From: Firmicutes bacterium HGW-Firmicutes-2 | Lineage (GTDB): Bacteria > Bacillota > Clostridia > Lachnospirales > Vallitaleaceae | Direction of reading: 5' to 3' | DNA length: 64,000 nucleotides | Assembly: GCA_002841495.1 (NCBI GenBank) | Contig: PGZV01000005.1 | Location: 62,001 to 126,000 of the forward strand | In this document: piece by piece, positions 35,088 to 45,011 of the stretch | Position numbering within the stretch: position 1 is the stretch's first letter | Layout: every line of letters begins with the position of its first letter | The notes under the pieces: generated by a model | Told to the model about the DNA's origin: nothing | What the model saw: the letters and a program-made list of their open reading frames with translations, nothing else | Databases searched by the model: none | Translations under genes and position numbers: made by a program

Positions 35088-35372
35088 ATGGATTTAAAGG
35101 TAAGGGTATTGATTGTAGATGATTCGGTATTAATGCGAAATAAACTGGTTAAGATTATTGAAAGTCTTCATTATGAAGATATGAACGGGCTACAAGCAGT
35201 TGAAGCAATTATTGCCAAGCATCCCAATGCGAATATCATAATGGTGAGTGCATTGAATCAAAAGAAAATGGTATTGAGGGCCTTAGAAAAAGGTGCCAAA
35301 CATTTTATTATTAAGCCTTTTGAAGTGGAGCGTTTTAAGGAAGTGGTAGAAAAAGTGCTATGGGAGATGTAG
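35088..35372 (+). CDS. CheY-like receiver with internal deletion removing the phosphorylation site
   Basis: A 94-residue stand-alone receiver, about 25-30 residues shorter than normal. The N-terminal acidic pair is present (VLIVDDSVLMRNK, D11-D12), as are the switch MVSALNQ and the lysine in FIIKPF. Between them SLHYE (residues 26-30) is joined directly to DMNGLQAVEAI. In CheY proteins the segment in between carries the GEAxNG loop and the phospho-accepting aspartate (PDLVxMDxxMP) just before xMNGLQA. The reading frame is kept. The product therefore cannot be phosphorylated in the usual way. ATG 35088 is preferred over GTG 35073, which lacks a spaced ribosome binding site. The kinase gene starts four bases downstream. 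Confidence 0.85.
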   Translation: MDLKVRVLIVDDSVLMRNKLVKIIESLHYEDMNGLQAVEAIIAKHPNANIIMVSALNQKKMVLRALEKGAKHFIIKPFEVERFKEVVEKVLWEM

Positions 35373-35376
35373 AAAA

Positions 35377-38300
35377 ATGAAGCTTACAAAGGATTTGTCT
35401 TATATTTTATTATTTGGTTGTGTTTTGTTAGTTGCAATCGTATTGTTCAACCATGCTAGCTTAAACCTCTGTATAGGCGAGGCTACAACATTGCAAATAC
35501 CCTTAGCAGAGGTTGAGTCTGATTTTGGTAACGGCATACACCGTGCTAAGACGCTTAATGATCCGGAATATATTGAATATAAGATTCAAATAACTAAAGA
35601 AGCGTTAACTAGAGTGAGCGATCAACATCTTTTCTTAAGTGTTGGTTATTTTACAGTACAAGCATTTGAAGTTTATATTAATGATACACACATTGCATCT
35701 ATTGGAGACTATATGTTTGGACGAAGTGATGTGGGTAAGATTATCCACATCGTTCCGCTACATCAACATCTACTACAGGATGATAATACCATTACGTTTA
35801 AGACAAGAAGTATTCTTAATACAGGCATAAAAGGTAATGTTAGTATTCTAAACGAAATCTCAGCCATTGATCATAGGCAATGGCTGAGATTTGAGTATTG
35901 GTTAATATCATTTGTGGTTTTAGGGACGCTTCTACTTTCTATCGTATTAATTTTCCTTTCTTTTTCACTAATACGTGTCAGAGACTCGGCTTTTGGTTCA
36001 TCTTATATTTGGCTAAGTATTGCGGTCATATTTTTGTCGATTCATTCTATGGAACTCATTGGGGATAATTATTACTCATTGGATTATTCAATGGCTTACA
36101 GAATGAGTAGAATCTATGTTTTTCTTGCAGCATTTTCAATCATATGGGCAACCAAATTCTTTGAAACTAAAGCGAAGCGTTATTTCATTGCACCTATTCT
36201 AATATTGGCAATTATCTGGGTGACATTTTCAACAAACGACATTCATCTCTATAATAAGTATGCAGAGTACTTGATGCTCATGCTAATCGGAATCATCATT
36301 TTATCAATCATCCAACTTATGAATAGCCAACATACACAAAAAATGAAAAAATTTGGCGTGAATGTTGCAGCAACCATTATTCTGTCCATTGTCATTCGTC
36401 AATTGCCTAGGCTCATCAACCCTGACGTGATCTTAGAAAGAAACCTAGTGGGTATTGTACCGCTGTGCATGTTTTGGTTTTTGGTGACATACAGCATCCT
36501 TAAAGAATTAATGATTATTTATAACAATGAAAAGAAAGTTGCAAATGCCTTAAAGAATCAGCAGGAGCATGTGTATAAAAACATGGGAGAAGGCTTTTTC
36601 AAGGTAGGAGCCAGTGGGATTGTTGAAGATGTTCTGACACAAGTTTGCAACAGTATTTTTGGTAAAAACATTAAAGGGACACAGTTAACGGAATTAATTG
36701 GTATGAGAGAAGAAGAAGGCTTTGTTGCGGAACTTTTAGATGACTTGTTCAAAGGAAGTATACCTGCTGAACTTTGTTTTGAATTGTTGCCGGAGGAACT
36801 TGATATAGGCAGTCGATTTTTTCGTCTGACTTATGAAATGGAAAAAGAAAATGAAAAGATATCAGCACTGATTGTTGTCATGTCGGACATAACAGAAGCA
36901 AAACATTATGAGTTTACCCTATCTGAAGAAAGAAATAAATTAAAAATGGTGGTCAGCACCATGCTTAATAGGGATGATATAGTGGAGCTTGTAAATGAAT
37001 TTCTTGACTTTACAAAAGACATTAATGAAGGCATTTACAAATCGGAAGAGATTATAAACAAAGTACATACTTTTAAAGGGAACTTTGGTATGTATAATTT
37101 ATTGCATATCGTACCGTATTTACATACTCTGGAAGATCGACTTATTAATGGTGATACAATAGATCTTAATCTGGGCAATAAGCTTAGAAATATTATTTAT
37201 GAAGATTTGGAAATTGTAACAGATATAACAGGAAGCTCTTTCTTCGAAGATGAGCTTTATCTATCGGTTAATAAGAACAATCTTAAGAAAGTATATCAAA
37301 CGGTTCGTCGATATTTTTACGATAAGGAAGCATCTTTAATTCTAAGCATTGTTGACCAGTTGTTCTACAAATCTATTGGTGATGTATTGATGTTTTATGC
37401 AAGGGAGAGTGCTAAAACAGCTAGTATTAAAGACAAAATAGTAAATGTAGCGATTTTATCAGGCGATGAAGTTTTTGTTGATGTCAATTATTATAGGGAT
37501 ATATTTAGGTCTTTGGTCCATGTCTTTAATAATTGTATTGAACATGGTATAGAAAATGAAGAAGAACGGCTGATGGCAGGTAAAACACCTTTTGGCGAAA
37601 TTAGTTGTAATATTGATGACGTAGGTAATTTTTTTGAAATCAGAATATCCGATGATGGAAGAGGCATTGATTTAGGTGAAGTTTATTATAAAGCAATCAG
37701 TAAAGAAATTGTCACCGAAGAAATGGCTGAAAAAATGAGTGAAGAAGAAATGATGAACCTCATATTTGAGCCAAATTTTAGTACGAAAAGTTATGCAGAA
37801 ACCTTGAGTGGCAGAGGTGTTGGTATGGCAGCGGTAAAAGCAGAAGTTGAAAAAATAGGAGGTAAGATTAGAGTCAGCTCTGTTATGGATTTTGGAACTA
37901 CAGTAAAAATACTATTACCTAAGAACCAAGCTAAATTCATCAAGTTTTTCTCATTACCGATTGTACTAGATCTTTATGTGGAATCTTGTAAAATCTACTT
38001 GAAATCCAACAGCGTATTGGATCTGCCTCTATCCGTTTCAGGTATCAACAAGGGTGTTGAGATTTTTGATGTAACAGTAATCATACCCTTTAGTGGGCCA
38101 AAATCCGGGGCGTTCTATTTCTCAGCGAACAAATCTTTGATTCAAGGCCTAGCGAAAGCAATCATGTCATTTGATACACTTGACGACCTAACAGAAGATC
38201 TATATGAAGAGATCAAAGATGAAGTTATGAAAGAAACATGTAATATTATTGCCGGCAATGCAATTTCTCTTTTTGATGTTGATAATAAGATAGCTGATAT

Positions 38301-38454
38301 CGGAACACCTAGTATTATTGATCCGAATCATGAAATCTTTGACTTTAATATGTTGACCTGGAGTCTTGAACATGAGGATTCAAACTTTTGTCTTGGCATT
38401 GTTATTGACTATGAGGGCGAAGTCTTAGATATGGAAGGGCTACTAGATTATTAA
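35377..38454 (+). CDS. Hybrid sensor: 7TMR-DISM, PAS, HPt, CheA-type ATPase and CheX-like phosphatase domains
   Basis: A 1025-residue signalling protein. After an N-terminal helix comes an extracytoplasmic jelly-roll domain (residues about 40-165) and about seven membrane helices (170-390), together the 7TMR-DISM sensor plan. A PAS-like domain (400-520) is followed by an HPt segment with the phosphorylatable histidine in KVHTFKGNFGM (H564). Next is a CheA-like ATPase with its N box in HVFNNCIEHGIE (N719), SDDGRGI, and LSGRGVGMAAVKAEV. The C-terminus (from about residue 855) resembles CheX, keeping the E-x-x-N pair in MKETCNIIAGNAI (E953, N956). Kinase and phosphatase functions therefore seem fused. 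It is co-transcribed with the defective CheY-like gene. Confidence 0.82.
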   Translation: MKLTKDLSYILLFGCVLLVAIVLFNHASLNLCIGEATTLQIPLAEVESDFGNGIHRAKTLNDPEYIEYKIQITKEALTRVSDQHLFLSVGYFTVQAFEVYINDTHIASIGDYMFGRSDVGKIIHIVPLHQHLLQDDNTITFKTRSILNTGIKGNVSILNEISAIDHRQWLRFEYWLISFVVLGTLLLSIVLIFLSFSLIRVRDSAFGSSYIWLSIAVIFLSIHSMELIGDNYYSLDYSMAYRMSRIYVFLAAFSIIWATKFFETKAKRYFIAPILILAIIWVTFSTNDIHLYNKYAEYLMLMLIGIIILSIIQLMNSQHTQKMKKFGVNVAATIILSIVIRQLPRLINPDVILERNLVGIVPLCMFWFLVTYSILKELMIIYNNEKKVANALKNQQEHVYKNMGEGFFKVGASGIVEDVLTQVCNSIFGKNIKGTQLTELIGMREEEGFVAELLDDLFKGSIPAELCFELLPEELDIGSRFFRLTYEMEKENEKISALIVVMSDITEAKHYEFTLSEERNKLKMVVSTMLNRDDIVELVNEFLDFTKDINEGIYKSEEIINKVHTFKGNFGMYNLLHIVPYLHTLEDRLINGDTIDLNLGNKLRNIIYEDLEIVTDITGSSFFEDELYLSVNKNNLKKVYQTVRRYFYDKEASLILSIVDQLFYKSIGDVLMFYARESAKTASIKDKIVNVAILSGDEVFVDVNYYRDIFRSLVHVFNNCIEHGIENEEERLMAGKTPFGEISCNIDDVGNFFEIRISDDGRGIDLGEVYYKAISKEIVTEEMAEKMSEEEMMNLIFEPNFSTKSYAETLSGRGVGMAAVKAEVEKIGGKIRVSSVMDFGTTVKILLPKNQAKFIKFFSLPIVLDLYVESCKIYLKSNSVLDLPLSVSGINKGVEIFDVTVIIPFSGPKSGAFYFSANKSLIQGLAKAIMSFDTLDDLTEDLYEEIKDEVMKETCNIIAGNAISLFDVDNKIADIGTPSIIDPNHEIFDFNMLTWSLEHEDSNFCLGIVIDYEGEVLDMEGLLDY

Positions 38455-38463
38455 GATTAAAAT

Positions 38464-38506
38464 AAAAAAAGAACAGGATTGTGATTCACTGATCCCGTTC
38501 TTTTTT
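38464..38506. terminator. Bidirectional terminator between the hybrid kinase and PBP1A genes
   Basis: An A-run with GAAC-A-GGAT (38471-38479) pairs with ATCC-C-GTTC and a T-run (38492-38506). It serves the two convergent genes. Confidence 0.8.
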
Positions 38507-38522
38507 ATGCGTTAAATAATCA

Positions 38523-41102
38523 TTATTCTAACGGTTGAGAAGGTAGTGCATTTGGTAAAGGTTGAGGTGTTGGTTCCACTTTTGTATGGATGTTACAATA
38601 CTCATTTTCTATGGTACTTGGTAGTTCATAAACGTAATCTCGAATCCTAGGTGGTCTTGCAGGGTCCCATGAAGCCGGATTTAAAGGTTCAGTTCTTGCC
38701 GTATAAACACGTTGTACCAAACTACTAGGAGGACAGTATACAGTTGGTAAGAGGCCGGAATCCTTGCATACGGTAATCTTAACGTGAACATCACATGTTT
38801 CTGTTGGCGCTGTACCGGCAGCAAAGATCTCAGTTCTTGCTGTAGAACCCCGAGGATCATTGGTGCATAGGCCACTGACAGCAAGCTTGCCGGATTTTGT
38901 ACATATGGTGGCTTGTACGATGCCGTCTGGTCTTTGAAAGCTTTTATTCTCAAGATCTTCATGAATCTTGGACATGACATCACGCCATATAAGGGTATGA
39001 TAGCGCTTATTGTGGCTCATTCTCTCAGGATCATCATGGCCGAGCCATACACCGGCTACATAGTAAGGGGTGTAACCTATAAAGGCAAGGTCTTTAGAAT
39101 CACTTGTCGTACCCGTCTTTCCCGCAATAGACATATTGTTAAATCGTACAGCGGTACCTGTACCAGCCTTAACTACATCTTCCATAGAATTGGTAAGCAA
39201 GTAAGAAGTCGTTTCTTTCATAACAGTCTGTGTAAAAGGTTCTTTTAACAAGAGGAGTGACCCATCATGGGCAAGTACTTTTGTGTAGAAGGATGGCTCG
39301 ATATAAACACCGTTATTGGCTATAGCGCCATAAGCATTTGTCAGTTCTAGTAATGTGACACCATCTGTTAAACCGCCTAATGGTAAAACGATATTTTTAT
39401 CAGAGAAAATCGTGCCATTGACATCCCTTCTTTCAACAAGGGTGGTGAAACCAAGATTCTTCAAATAATCAAAACCGGTTTGAATCCCAATTTCATTCAT
39501 GGTTTTAACGGCCAGAAGGTTCATGGACCACTGGATACCTTCTCTTATGGTGGACAGCCCCCAATAGTTATAAGCTGCATGATCATACCAATTTTTTGGC
39601 GAGTAAGAACCGGCACCTGGAATTTGTATGGTATATGGAACATCATCGTATACTTTGGCGAGTGTCAAGCCCATAGTGTCCAGTGCGGGAAGGTAAGCCG
39701 CCAGTATCTTGAAGGTGGAACCGGGTTGTCGCTTACTCATAGTAGCGCGATTAAGGACCTGATTACCTATTTTTTGACCACGCCCACCGGTCATAGCTTT
39801 GACTTGACCGGTATGATAATCGATGACAACCATCGCGGCTTGAGGCTGAGGTATGAATAAAGCATTATCTGAGATGAGTGTATCCGTCTCGCCAACCCAT
39901 TCGCTTTTTAACAATTCAATATGTTCAAGTGCTTCTTCATCAGACTGCAGCAGCTTTTCCTCGTAATGGTGAAAAACACCTTCATCTGTTTGAACGGAAG
40001 CTGTATACATCAGCTTGACATTGTAATCATCTTGGATAGTCGGAAAATTATTTTCATCTGCAAAAGATTGGTCCAATATATTTTGTAAACCAATATCTTG
40101 GGTGATGTAGATATCCAGACCGCCACGATAGATGAGGTTAATAGCTTGAGTTGCCGTATAGCCTTTTTGAACTTCGAGATCGGATGCGACACGGCGTATG
40201 ACTTCGTCAACAAAATAAGTATAGTCGGACTTCGTCTCAAATTCTTGATTGGTAATTTGGATTTTATCATAGACATTTTCTTCTTTTGCTTCAAGGTAGT
40301 CCGCATTGGAGATTTTACCTTGATTCAAAAGATACTGTAGAATAATAAGTTGTCGATTACGATTATTCTCGGGATTCGTAACAGGGTCATAGTCAGATGG
40401 ACGTTGAGTGATACCGGCAATAACAGCTGCTTCAGCAATAGTAAGTTCACCTACATCTTTGTTAAAATAACGCCCTGCAGCTGCCTGTACGCCGTTGGTG
40501 CCTCTGCCTAGTCCTGCTGTATTTAGATATAATTCTAAGATTTTATCTTTGCTTAAGAATTTCTCGACTTGTATGGCAAGGTACTGTTCTTGAATCTTGC
40601 GTTCGAAACTTTTCACCGAAGATAAAACATTGTTTTTAATGACTTGTTGGGTGATTGTACTGGCGCCTTCAGTTAAGTCGCCGGACTTTAGATTGACAAA
40701 GATCGCTCTAAAAATACCACGCATATCAATACCATTATGCTCATAGAAACGTTCATCTTCTATTACAATAAATGCATCTTGTACATGTTTAGGAATCTCA
40801 TCGATTTCAACATAGATTCGATTAGCGTCTCCTGTAGACAATTCTTGTAAAATAACGCCATCCTGGTTACGGATAAATGATGTATACCCTACAGGTACAA
40901 GTGAGTCAAAATCAAGTTCAGGTGAAGCGTCTAATATTGCTTTTGCTACACCAATGCCACCGGAAATACCTAATACAGCAACAAGAAGTAAACTAAAAAA
41001 AAGTACTCGAACGGAAGAAGTGCCCATTAGTTTCATGATTTTGGTATATCTTGAATTGAGTCTCTGTATTTTTTTTTGATTGGCATGCTTTGAAAAATTC
41101 AT
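38523..41102 (-). CDS. Class A penicillin-binding protein (PBP1A type)
   Basis: A bifunctional peptidoglycan glycosyltransferase/transpeptidase of 859 residues. A basic cytoplasmic tail precedes one membrane helix (about residues 32-52). The glycosyltransferase domain shows EDERFYEHNGID (catalytic Glu), ASTITQQVIKN and the later RPSDYDP. The transpeptidase domain has the active serine in QPGSTFK, the SMN motif and KTGTT. A cysteine-containing, proline-rich C-terminal extension follows (TPQPLPNALPSQPLE). The ATG at 41102 has GGAGGC upstream. It is divergent from dapF, which also feeds cell-wall precursors. Confidence 0.93.
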   Translation of the reverse strand: MNFSKHANQKKIQRLNSRYTKIMKLMGTSSVRVLFFSLLLVAVLGISGGIGVAKAILDASPELDFDSLVPVGYTSFIRNQDGVILQELSTGDANRIYVEIDEIPKHVQDAFIVIEDERFYEHNGIDMRGIFRAIFVNLKSGDLTEGASTITQQVIKNNVLSSVKSFERKIQEQYLAIQVEKFLSKDKILELYLNTAGLGRGTNGVQAAAGRYFNKDVGELTIAEAAVIAGITQRPSDYDPVTNPENNRNRQLIILQYLLNQGKISNADYLEAKEENVYDKIQITNQEFETKSDYTYFVDEVIRRVASDLEVQKGYTATQAINLIYRGGLDIYITQDIGLQNILDQSFADENNFPTIQDDYNVKLMYTASVQTDEGVFHHYEEKLLQSDEEALEHIELLKSEWVGETDTLISDNALFIPQPQAAMVVIDYHTGQVKAMTGGRGQKIGNQVLNRATMSKRQPGSTFKILAAYLPALDTMGLTLAKVYDDVPYTIQIPGAGSYSPKNWYDHAAYNYWGLSTIREGIQWSMNLLAVKTMNEIGIQTGFDYLKNLGFTTLVERRDVNGTIFSDKNIVLPLGGLTDGVTLLELTNAYGAIANNGVYIEPSFYTKVLAHDGSLLLLKEPFTQTVMKETTSYLLTNSMEDVVKAGTGTAVRFNNMSIAGKTGTTSDSKDLAFIGYTPYYVAGVWLGHDDPERMSHNKRYHTLIWRDVMSKIHEDLENKSFQRPDGIVQATICTKSGKLAVSGLCTNDPRGSTARTEIFAAGTAPTETCDVHVKITVCKDSGLLPTVYCPPSSLVQRVYTARTEPLNPASWDPARPPRIRDYVYELPSTIENEYCNIHTKVEPTPQPLPNALPSQPLE

Positions 41103-41288
41103 ATTTGATGCCTCCTTTTCACTCTGACATTATACCAAACTAAGGGGTCAAGCGGAAGAGTCTTTTCAGGATTTATCAGAAATTTAATATTAGCAGAACA
41201 ATTTATAATGGTGACTCAGTTTAAAATAAAGTTGTATTAAAGAAAATCTTTTGGTACAATCGGTTATAATAGTGCTGTGTGAACCATG

Positions 41289-41317
41289 TTGCATAATCAT
41301 AAAATTTATTGTATACT
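41289..41317 (+). promoter_or_regulatory. dapF promoter
   Basis: TTGCAT (41289-41294), 17-bp spacer, TATACT (41312-41317), 49 bases before the dapF ATG. Confidence 0.65.
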
Positions 41318-41365
41318 GTTACGATAGTAGTTTTAATTAGTACCACTAAAACAAGAGGTGATAAA

Positions 41366-42193
41366 ATGAAATTCACAAAAATGCATGGTTGTGGCAATGA
41401 TTATGTTTATATTAATGGTCTTACTGAGAATGTAGATGACCCGAAATCACTATCCATAAAGATGAGTGATCGTCATTTTGGCGTTGGTTCAGATGGTATT
41501 GTTTTGATTTTACCTTCAGAAACTTCAGACTTTAAAATGCGTATGTTTAACGCCGACGGTTCAGAGGCAGAGATGTGTGGCAATGCAATCCGGTGTGTTG
41601 GAAAATACGTATACGACAACAAGATGATAGAATCCGAAGAAGTGACTATTGAAACTTTGGCGGGTGTTAAAAAACTCGAGTTAACAGTCGAAAATAATTA
41701 TGTGACCTATGCTAGAGTTGATATGGGTGAACCAATATTGAGTGCAGAAAGAATACCGGTTAAGAGTAGTCTTGAGCCGGTTGTAGGTGAGCTGGTAGTT
41801 GTTGACCATCAAGCCTATGCTTTAACCTGTGTGTCTATGGGTAATCCCCATGGCGTGGTTTTTGTTGATGAAATAACAGACGATCATGTTCATGGACTTG
41901 GACCTAAACTGGAAGTACATGATAAATTTCCACAGAAAATTAATATTGAGTTTGCTAAGGTTATAGATGATCACAATATAGAGATGCGGGTATGGGAACG
42001 AGGATCAGGTGAAACATTGGCTTGTGGAACGGGCGCTTGTGCAACTTTGGTTGCGGCGGTTTTAAATGGAAAAACAGGCAGAAAAGCTGCTGTTAATTTA
42101 ATAGGCGGTCAATTAATAATCGAATGGGATGAAGCAACCAATCATGTATTTATGTTTGGACCTGCTGTAACAGTTTTTGAAGGTATTTGGTAA
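41366..42193 (+). CDS. dapF: Diaminopimelate epimerase
   Basis: It converts LL-diaminopimelate to meso-diaminopimelate for lysine and peptidoglycan synthesis. The start at 41366 ([15 protein letters not shown]) follows AGAGGTG; the longer frame from 41309 covers the promoter. The 275-residue protein has both catalytic thiols: the N-terminal one in [10 protein letters not shown] and the C-terminal one in ACGTGACAT, with [12 protein letters not shown] just before. The next gene is dapL, whose product makes the LL substrate, so the two steps are adjacent. Confidence 0.95.
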   Translation: MKFTKMHGCGNDYVYINGLTENVDDPKSLSIKMSDRHFGVGSDGIVLILPSETSDFKMRMFNADGSEAEMCGNAIRCVGKYVYDNKMIESEEVTIETLAGVKKLELTVENNYVTYARVDMGEPILSAERIPVKSSLEPVVGELVVVDHQAYALTCVSMGNPHGVVFVDEITDDHVHGLGPKLEVHDKFPQKINIEFAKVIDDHNIEMRVWERGSGETLACGTGACATLVAAVLNGKTGRKAAVNLIGGQLIIEWDEATNHVFMFGPAVTVFEGIW

Positions 42194-42238
42194 GATGTCA
42201 CATTAAATGAACATGATGAACGAATAAGGAGGAGAACA

Positions 42239-43474
42239 ATGGCAGAACAATTTGTGCAGAACTTGATTGCAGAAAGAATTGGTGGCAATCAATTTGGAAA
42301 AAGTACGGTGATTTATAAGTTTGAAAAGATTAAAAGGGCTAAGAAGGCGGCCATGGTCGAGAGACCGGAAGTCGAGATTATTGACATGGGTGTTGGGGAA
42401 CCGGATGCAATGGCTGATTATAGAGTCGTTGAAAGACTGATGGATGAAGCTCAAAAATGGGTGAACAGAGATTATGCGGATAATGGTATAACTGAATTTA
42501 AAGAAGCAGCGGCTAAATATATTGGTGAAATCTATGGCGTCAAGTTAGATGCTGATTTAGAAGTGAATCATTCTATCGGTTCTAAGCCTGCACTGGCGAT
42601 GGTAGCTCAAGCTTTTATTAATCCGGGGGATATTGCCCTCATGACAGTACCAGGTTATCCGGTAATGGGCACCATGAGTAAATGGCTAGGTGGCGATGTA
42701 TATAATATGCCATTATTAGCGGAGAACAAATTTCTACCGGATTTGGATGCAATACCGAAAGATATATTGAAGAAAGCAAAGCTTTTATACCTGAATTATC
42801 CAAATAATCCTACTGGAGCTACAGCAACAAAAGCCTTTTATAAGAAAGTGGTTGAGTTTGCAAAAAGTAACAACATTTTGGTTGTATCAGATCTAGCGTA
42901 TGGTGCTTTGATGTTTGATGGCAATAAACCTTTAAGTTTTTTAAGTGTGCCAGGTGCTAAAAAAGTTGGTATTGAGATACATTCATTGTCTAAAGCTTTT
43001 AATATGACAGGGTGGCGTATGGCTTTTGTAGTGGGGAATGCCAAAGCGGTAGCTGCTTTTGCAACAGTAAAGGACAATAACGATTCAGGCCAGTTCAAAG
43101 CCATTCAAAAAGCGGGAATTACAGCCCTTGAGAATCCAAGTATCACGGAATATACCTGTGAAAAATATTCAAGACGCCATGATATGTTGGTTGCCACATT
43201 AAATAAGATTGGACTTAAGGCGACAAAGCCAAAAGGATCTTTCTATTTGTATGTACCTATTCCAAAAGGGGTTAAGAATGGACCGAAATTTAAGACAGCA
43301 GAAGATTTTTCCCAGTATTTAATTAAAGAAAAATCAATTTCTACTGTTCCTTGGGATGATGCAGGCAATTTTGTAAGATTTTCTGTTACTTTTTTGGCGG
43401 TAGACGAGTTCGAAGAACAAAAGGTCATGCATGAAATAGAAAGACGTTTATCTGATTTGGAATTTATTTTTTAG
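42239..43474 (+). CDS. dapL: LL-diaminopimelate aminotransferase
   Basis: A PLP enzyme of 411 residues that converts tetrahydrodipicolinate directly to LL-diaminopimelate, bypassing the acylated dap routes. The class I aminotransferase marks are MGVGEPDAMAD, the YADNGITEFKEA block typical of DapL, LNYPNNPTGA, SDLAYGALMF and the Schiff-base lysine in HSLSKAFNMTGWRMAFVVG. AAGGAGGAG precedes the ATG. Its position after dapF favours DapL over a general aspartate aminotransferase, to which it is related. Confidence 0.88.
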   Translation: MAEQFVQNLIAERIGGNQFGKSTVIYKFEKIKRAKKAAMVERPEVEIIDMGVGEPDAMADYRVVERLMDEAQKWVNRDYADNGITEFKEAAAKYIGEIYGVKLDADLEVNHSIGSKPALAMVAQAFINPGDIALMTVPGYPVMGTMSKWLGGDVYNMPLLAENKFLPDLDAIPKDILKKAKLLYLNYPNNPTGATATKAFYKKVVEFAKSNNILVVSDLAYGALMFDGNKPLSFLSVPGAKKVGIEIHSLSKAFNMTGWRMAFVVGNAKAVAAFATVKDNNDSGQFKAIQKAGITALENPSITEYTCEKYSRRHDMLVATLNKIGLKATKPKGSFYLYVPIPKGVKNGPKFKTAEDFSQYLIKEKSISTVPWDDAGNFVRFSVTFLAVDEFEEQKVMHEIERRLSDLEFIF

Positions 43475-43505
43475 GAGAAGTTAGTTTTGACCCTTTAACT
43501 ATAGA

Positions 43506-43534
43506 TTGATTATCAGTGAACATTAATTTATAAT
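43506..43534 (+). promoter_or_regulatory. glnA promoter
   Basis: TTGATT (43506-43511), 17-bp spacer, TATAAT (43529-43534). Transcription would start at about 43541, at the foot of the hexaloop hairpin. A second possible -35 (TTGACC, 43487-43492) lies upstream. Confidence 0.65.
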
Positions 43535-43540
43535 GAATAT

Positions 43541-43588
43541 GAAACAAAGGCGTTTCTATAGTGGCAAACACAATAGATGCGCCTTTTT
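43541..43588 (+). promoter_or_regulatory. glnA leader: ANTAR-type hexaloop hairpin overlapping an intrinsic terminator
   Basis: GAAAC (43541-43545) and GTTTC (43552-43556) form a stem with the six-base loop AAAGGC, which has A at position 1 and G at position 4 as required for ANTAR binding. The loop and 3' side are also the 5' arm of a terminator: 43546-43559 pairs with 43573-43586 (13 pairs, one T-T mismatch), with a T5 run at 43584-43588. The two folds exclude each other. A second upstream hexaloop hairpin (P1) was not found. Confidence 0.65.
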
Positions 43589-43622
43589 CCAATCAAATTA
43601 TAAATCTAGGAGGCGGTATCTG

Positions 43623-44951
43623 GTGGAAAGTAAGAAATATACTAAAGCAGACATTCATAGAATAGTAGCTGAAGAAGATATAAAGTTTATTCGTTTGCAG
43701 TTTGTAGATATTTTAGGCTCATTAAAAAATGTTGCGATTACAGTAGACCAACTTGACAAAGCTTTAAATGGAGAAATTATGTTTGACGGATCATCCATAT
43801 CCGGATTTGTTAGGATGGAAGAATCAGATATGTATTTGATTCCTGATTTGGATACATTTGTAAGCTTTCCTTGGAGAACCCATCAAAGCAAAGTAGCTAG
43901 ATTAATCTGTGATATTTATACAACAACTGGAGAACCTTATGGGGATGATCCAAGAGGTGTACTCAAGCATGTCATTGCAGAAGCAGAATCCATGGGCTAT
44001 GCATTTGATTTGAGGCCGGAATTTGAATTCTTTTTGTTTCATACAGATGAGAATGGTGATCCTACGACCATTACCCACGATAAGGCAGGCTACTTCGATC
44101 TTGGTCCTATGGATTTGGGAGAAAATGTTCGTAGAGATATGGTCTTGACTTTAGAGGAAATGGGTTTTAAAATTCGAGCAAGCCATCATGAAGATGCACC
44201 TGGACAACATGAAATTGACTTTGAGTCGGCAGATGCTATCACGATGGCAGATCAAATCGTCACCTTTAAGTTGGTGGTCAAAGTTGTTGCACAAAAGCAC
44301 GGTTTACACGCCACCTTCATGCCAAAACCTTTAAGTCACACGAATGGATCAGGTATGCACATAAACATGAAGCTCAAGGATCAACAAGGGAAAAATGTCT
44401 TTTATGATGAAGGTAATGCATTAAAGCTTTCTAAAACAGCTTACAATTTTCTGGGTGGTTTACTTACCCATGCAAAAGCCATAACAGCCATTACTAATCC
44501 TACAGTTAATTCTTACAAGCGCTTGGTGCCGGGCTTTGAAGCACCGGTACATATAGGATGGTCGACCTCAAATCTAAGTCCCTTAGTTAGAATTCCTACT
44601 GTAAGAGGCGAGGAAGCTCTATTGGAGTTGAGAAGCCCGGATCCGTCATGCAACCCATATCTAGGGTTAGCAGTCATACTAAAAGCAGGACTTGATGGTA
44701 TAAAAAATGAAATTATGCCACCTGAAATGATGAATTCAGATCAGCTTAGAGCTATATCCAATATATTGTCTGAAGACACTCTACCAAGTGATTTAAAAGA
44801 AGCGATTGTTGAATTGTCAAAGAATCAAGTCATTAAAGAGGCCCTTGGTACTGTTTATGATAGTTATATTAAGGCCAAAGGTTTTGAATGGGATGCTTAT
44901 CAAAAACAAGTACATGCTTGGGAAGTCGATACTTATACATCAAGATATTAG
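43623..44951 (+). CDS. glnA: Glutamine synthetase, type I
   Basis: It makes glutamine from glutamate, ammonia and ATP; the type I enzyme is a dodecamer. The start is GTG 43623, nine bases after CTAGGAGGCG; the ATG at 43533 lies inside the promoter and leader. The 442-residue length matches Bacillus-type GlnA. Visible are the beta-grasp domain with [31 protein letters not shown], and the catalytic [12 protein letters not shown] and [18 protein letters not shown] blocks. It is the first gene of a nitrogen module with the ANTAR regulator and glnN, and its leader carries a candidate antitermination site. Confidence 0.95.
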   Translation: MESKKYTKADIHRIVAEEDIKFIRLQFVDILGSLKNVAITVDQLDKALNGEIMFDGSSISGFVRMEESDMYLIPDLDTFVSFPWRTHQSKVARLICDIYTTTGEPYGDDPRGVLKHVIAEAESMGYAFDLRPEFEFFLFHTDENGDPTTITHDKAGYFDLGPMDLGENVRRDMVLTLEEMGFKIRASHHEDAPGQHEIDFESADAITMADQIVTFKLVVKVVAQKHGLHATFMPKPLSHTNGSGMHINMKLKDQQGKNVFYDEGNALKLSKTAYNFLGGLLTHAKAITAITNPTVNSYKRLVPGFEAPVHIGWSTSNLSPLVRIPTVRGEEALLELRSPDPSCNPYLGLAVILKAGLDGIKNEIMPPEMMNSDQLRAISNILSEDTLPSDLKEAIVELSKNQVIKEALGTVYDSYIKAKGFEWDAYQKQVHAWEVDTYTSRY

Positions 44952-45011
44952 GGTAAGACGAGAAAGATGGCTAATAACTGTATATGGCACAGGCAATAGA
45001 GGATGAATGTA

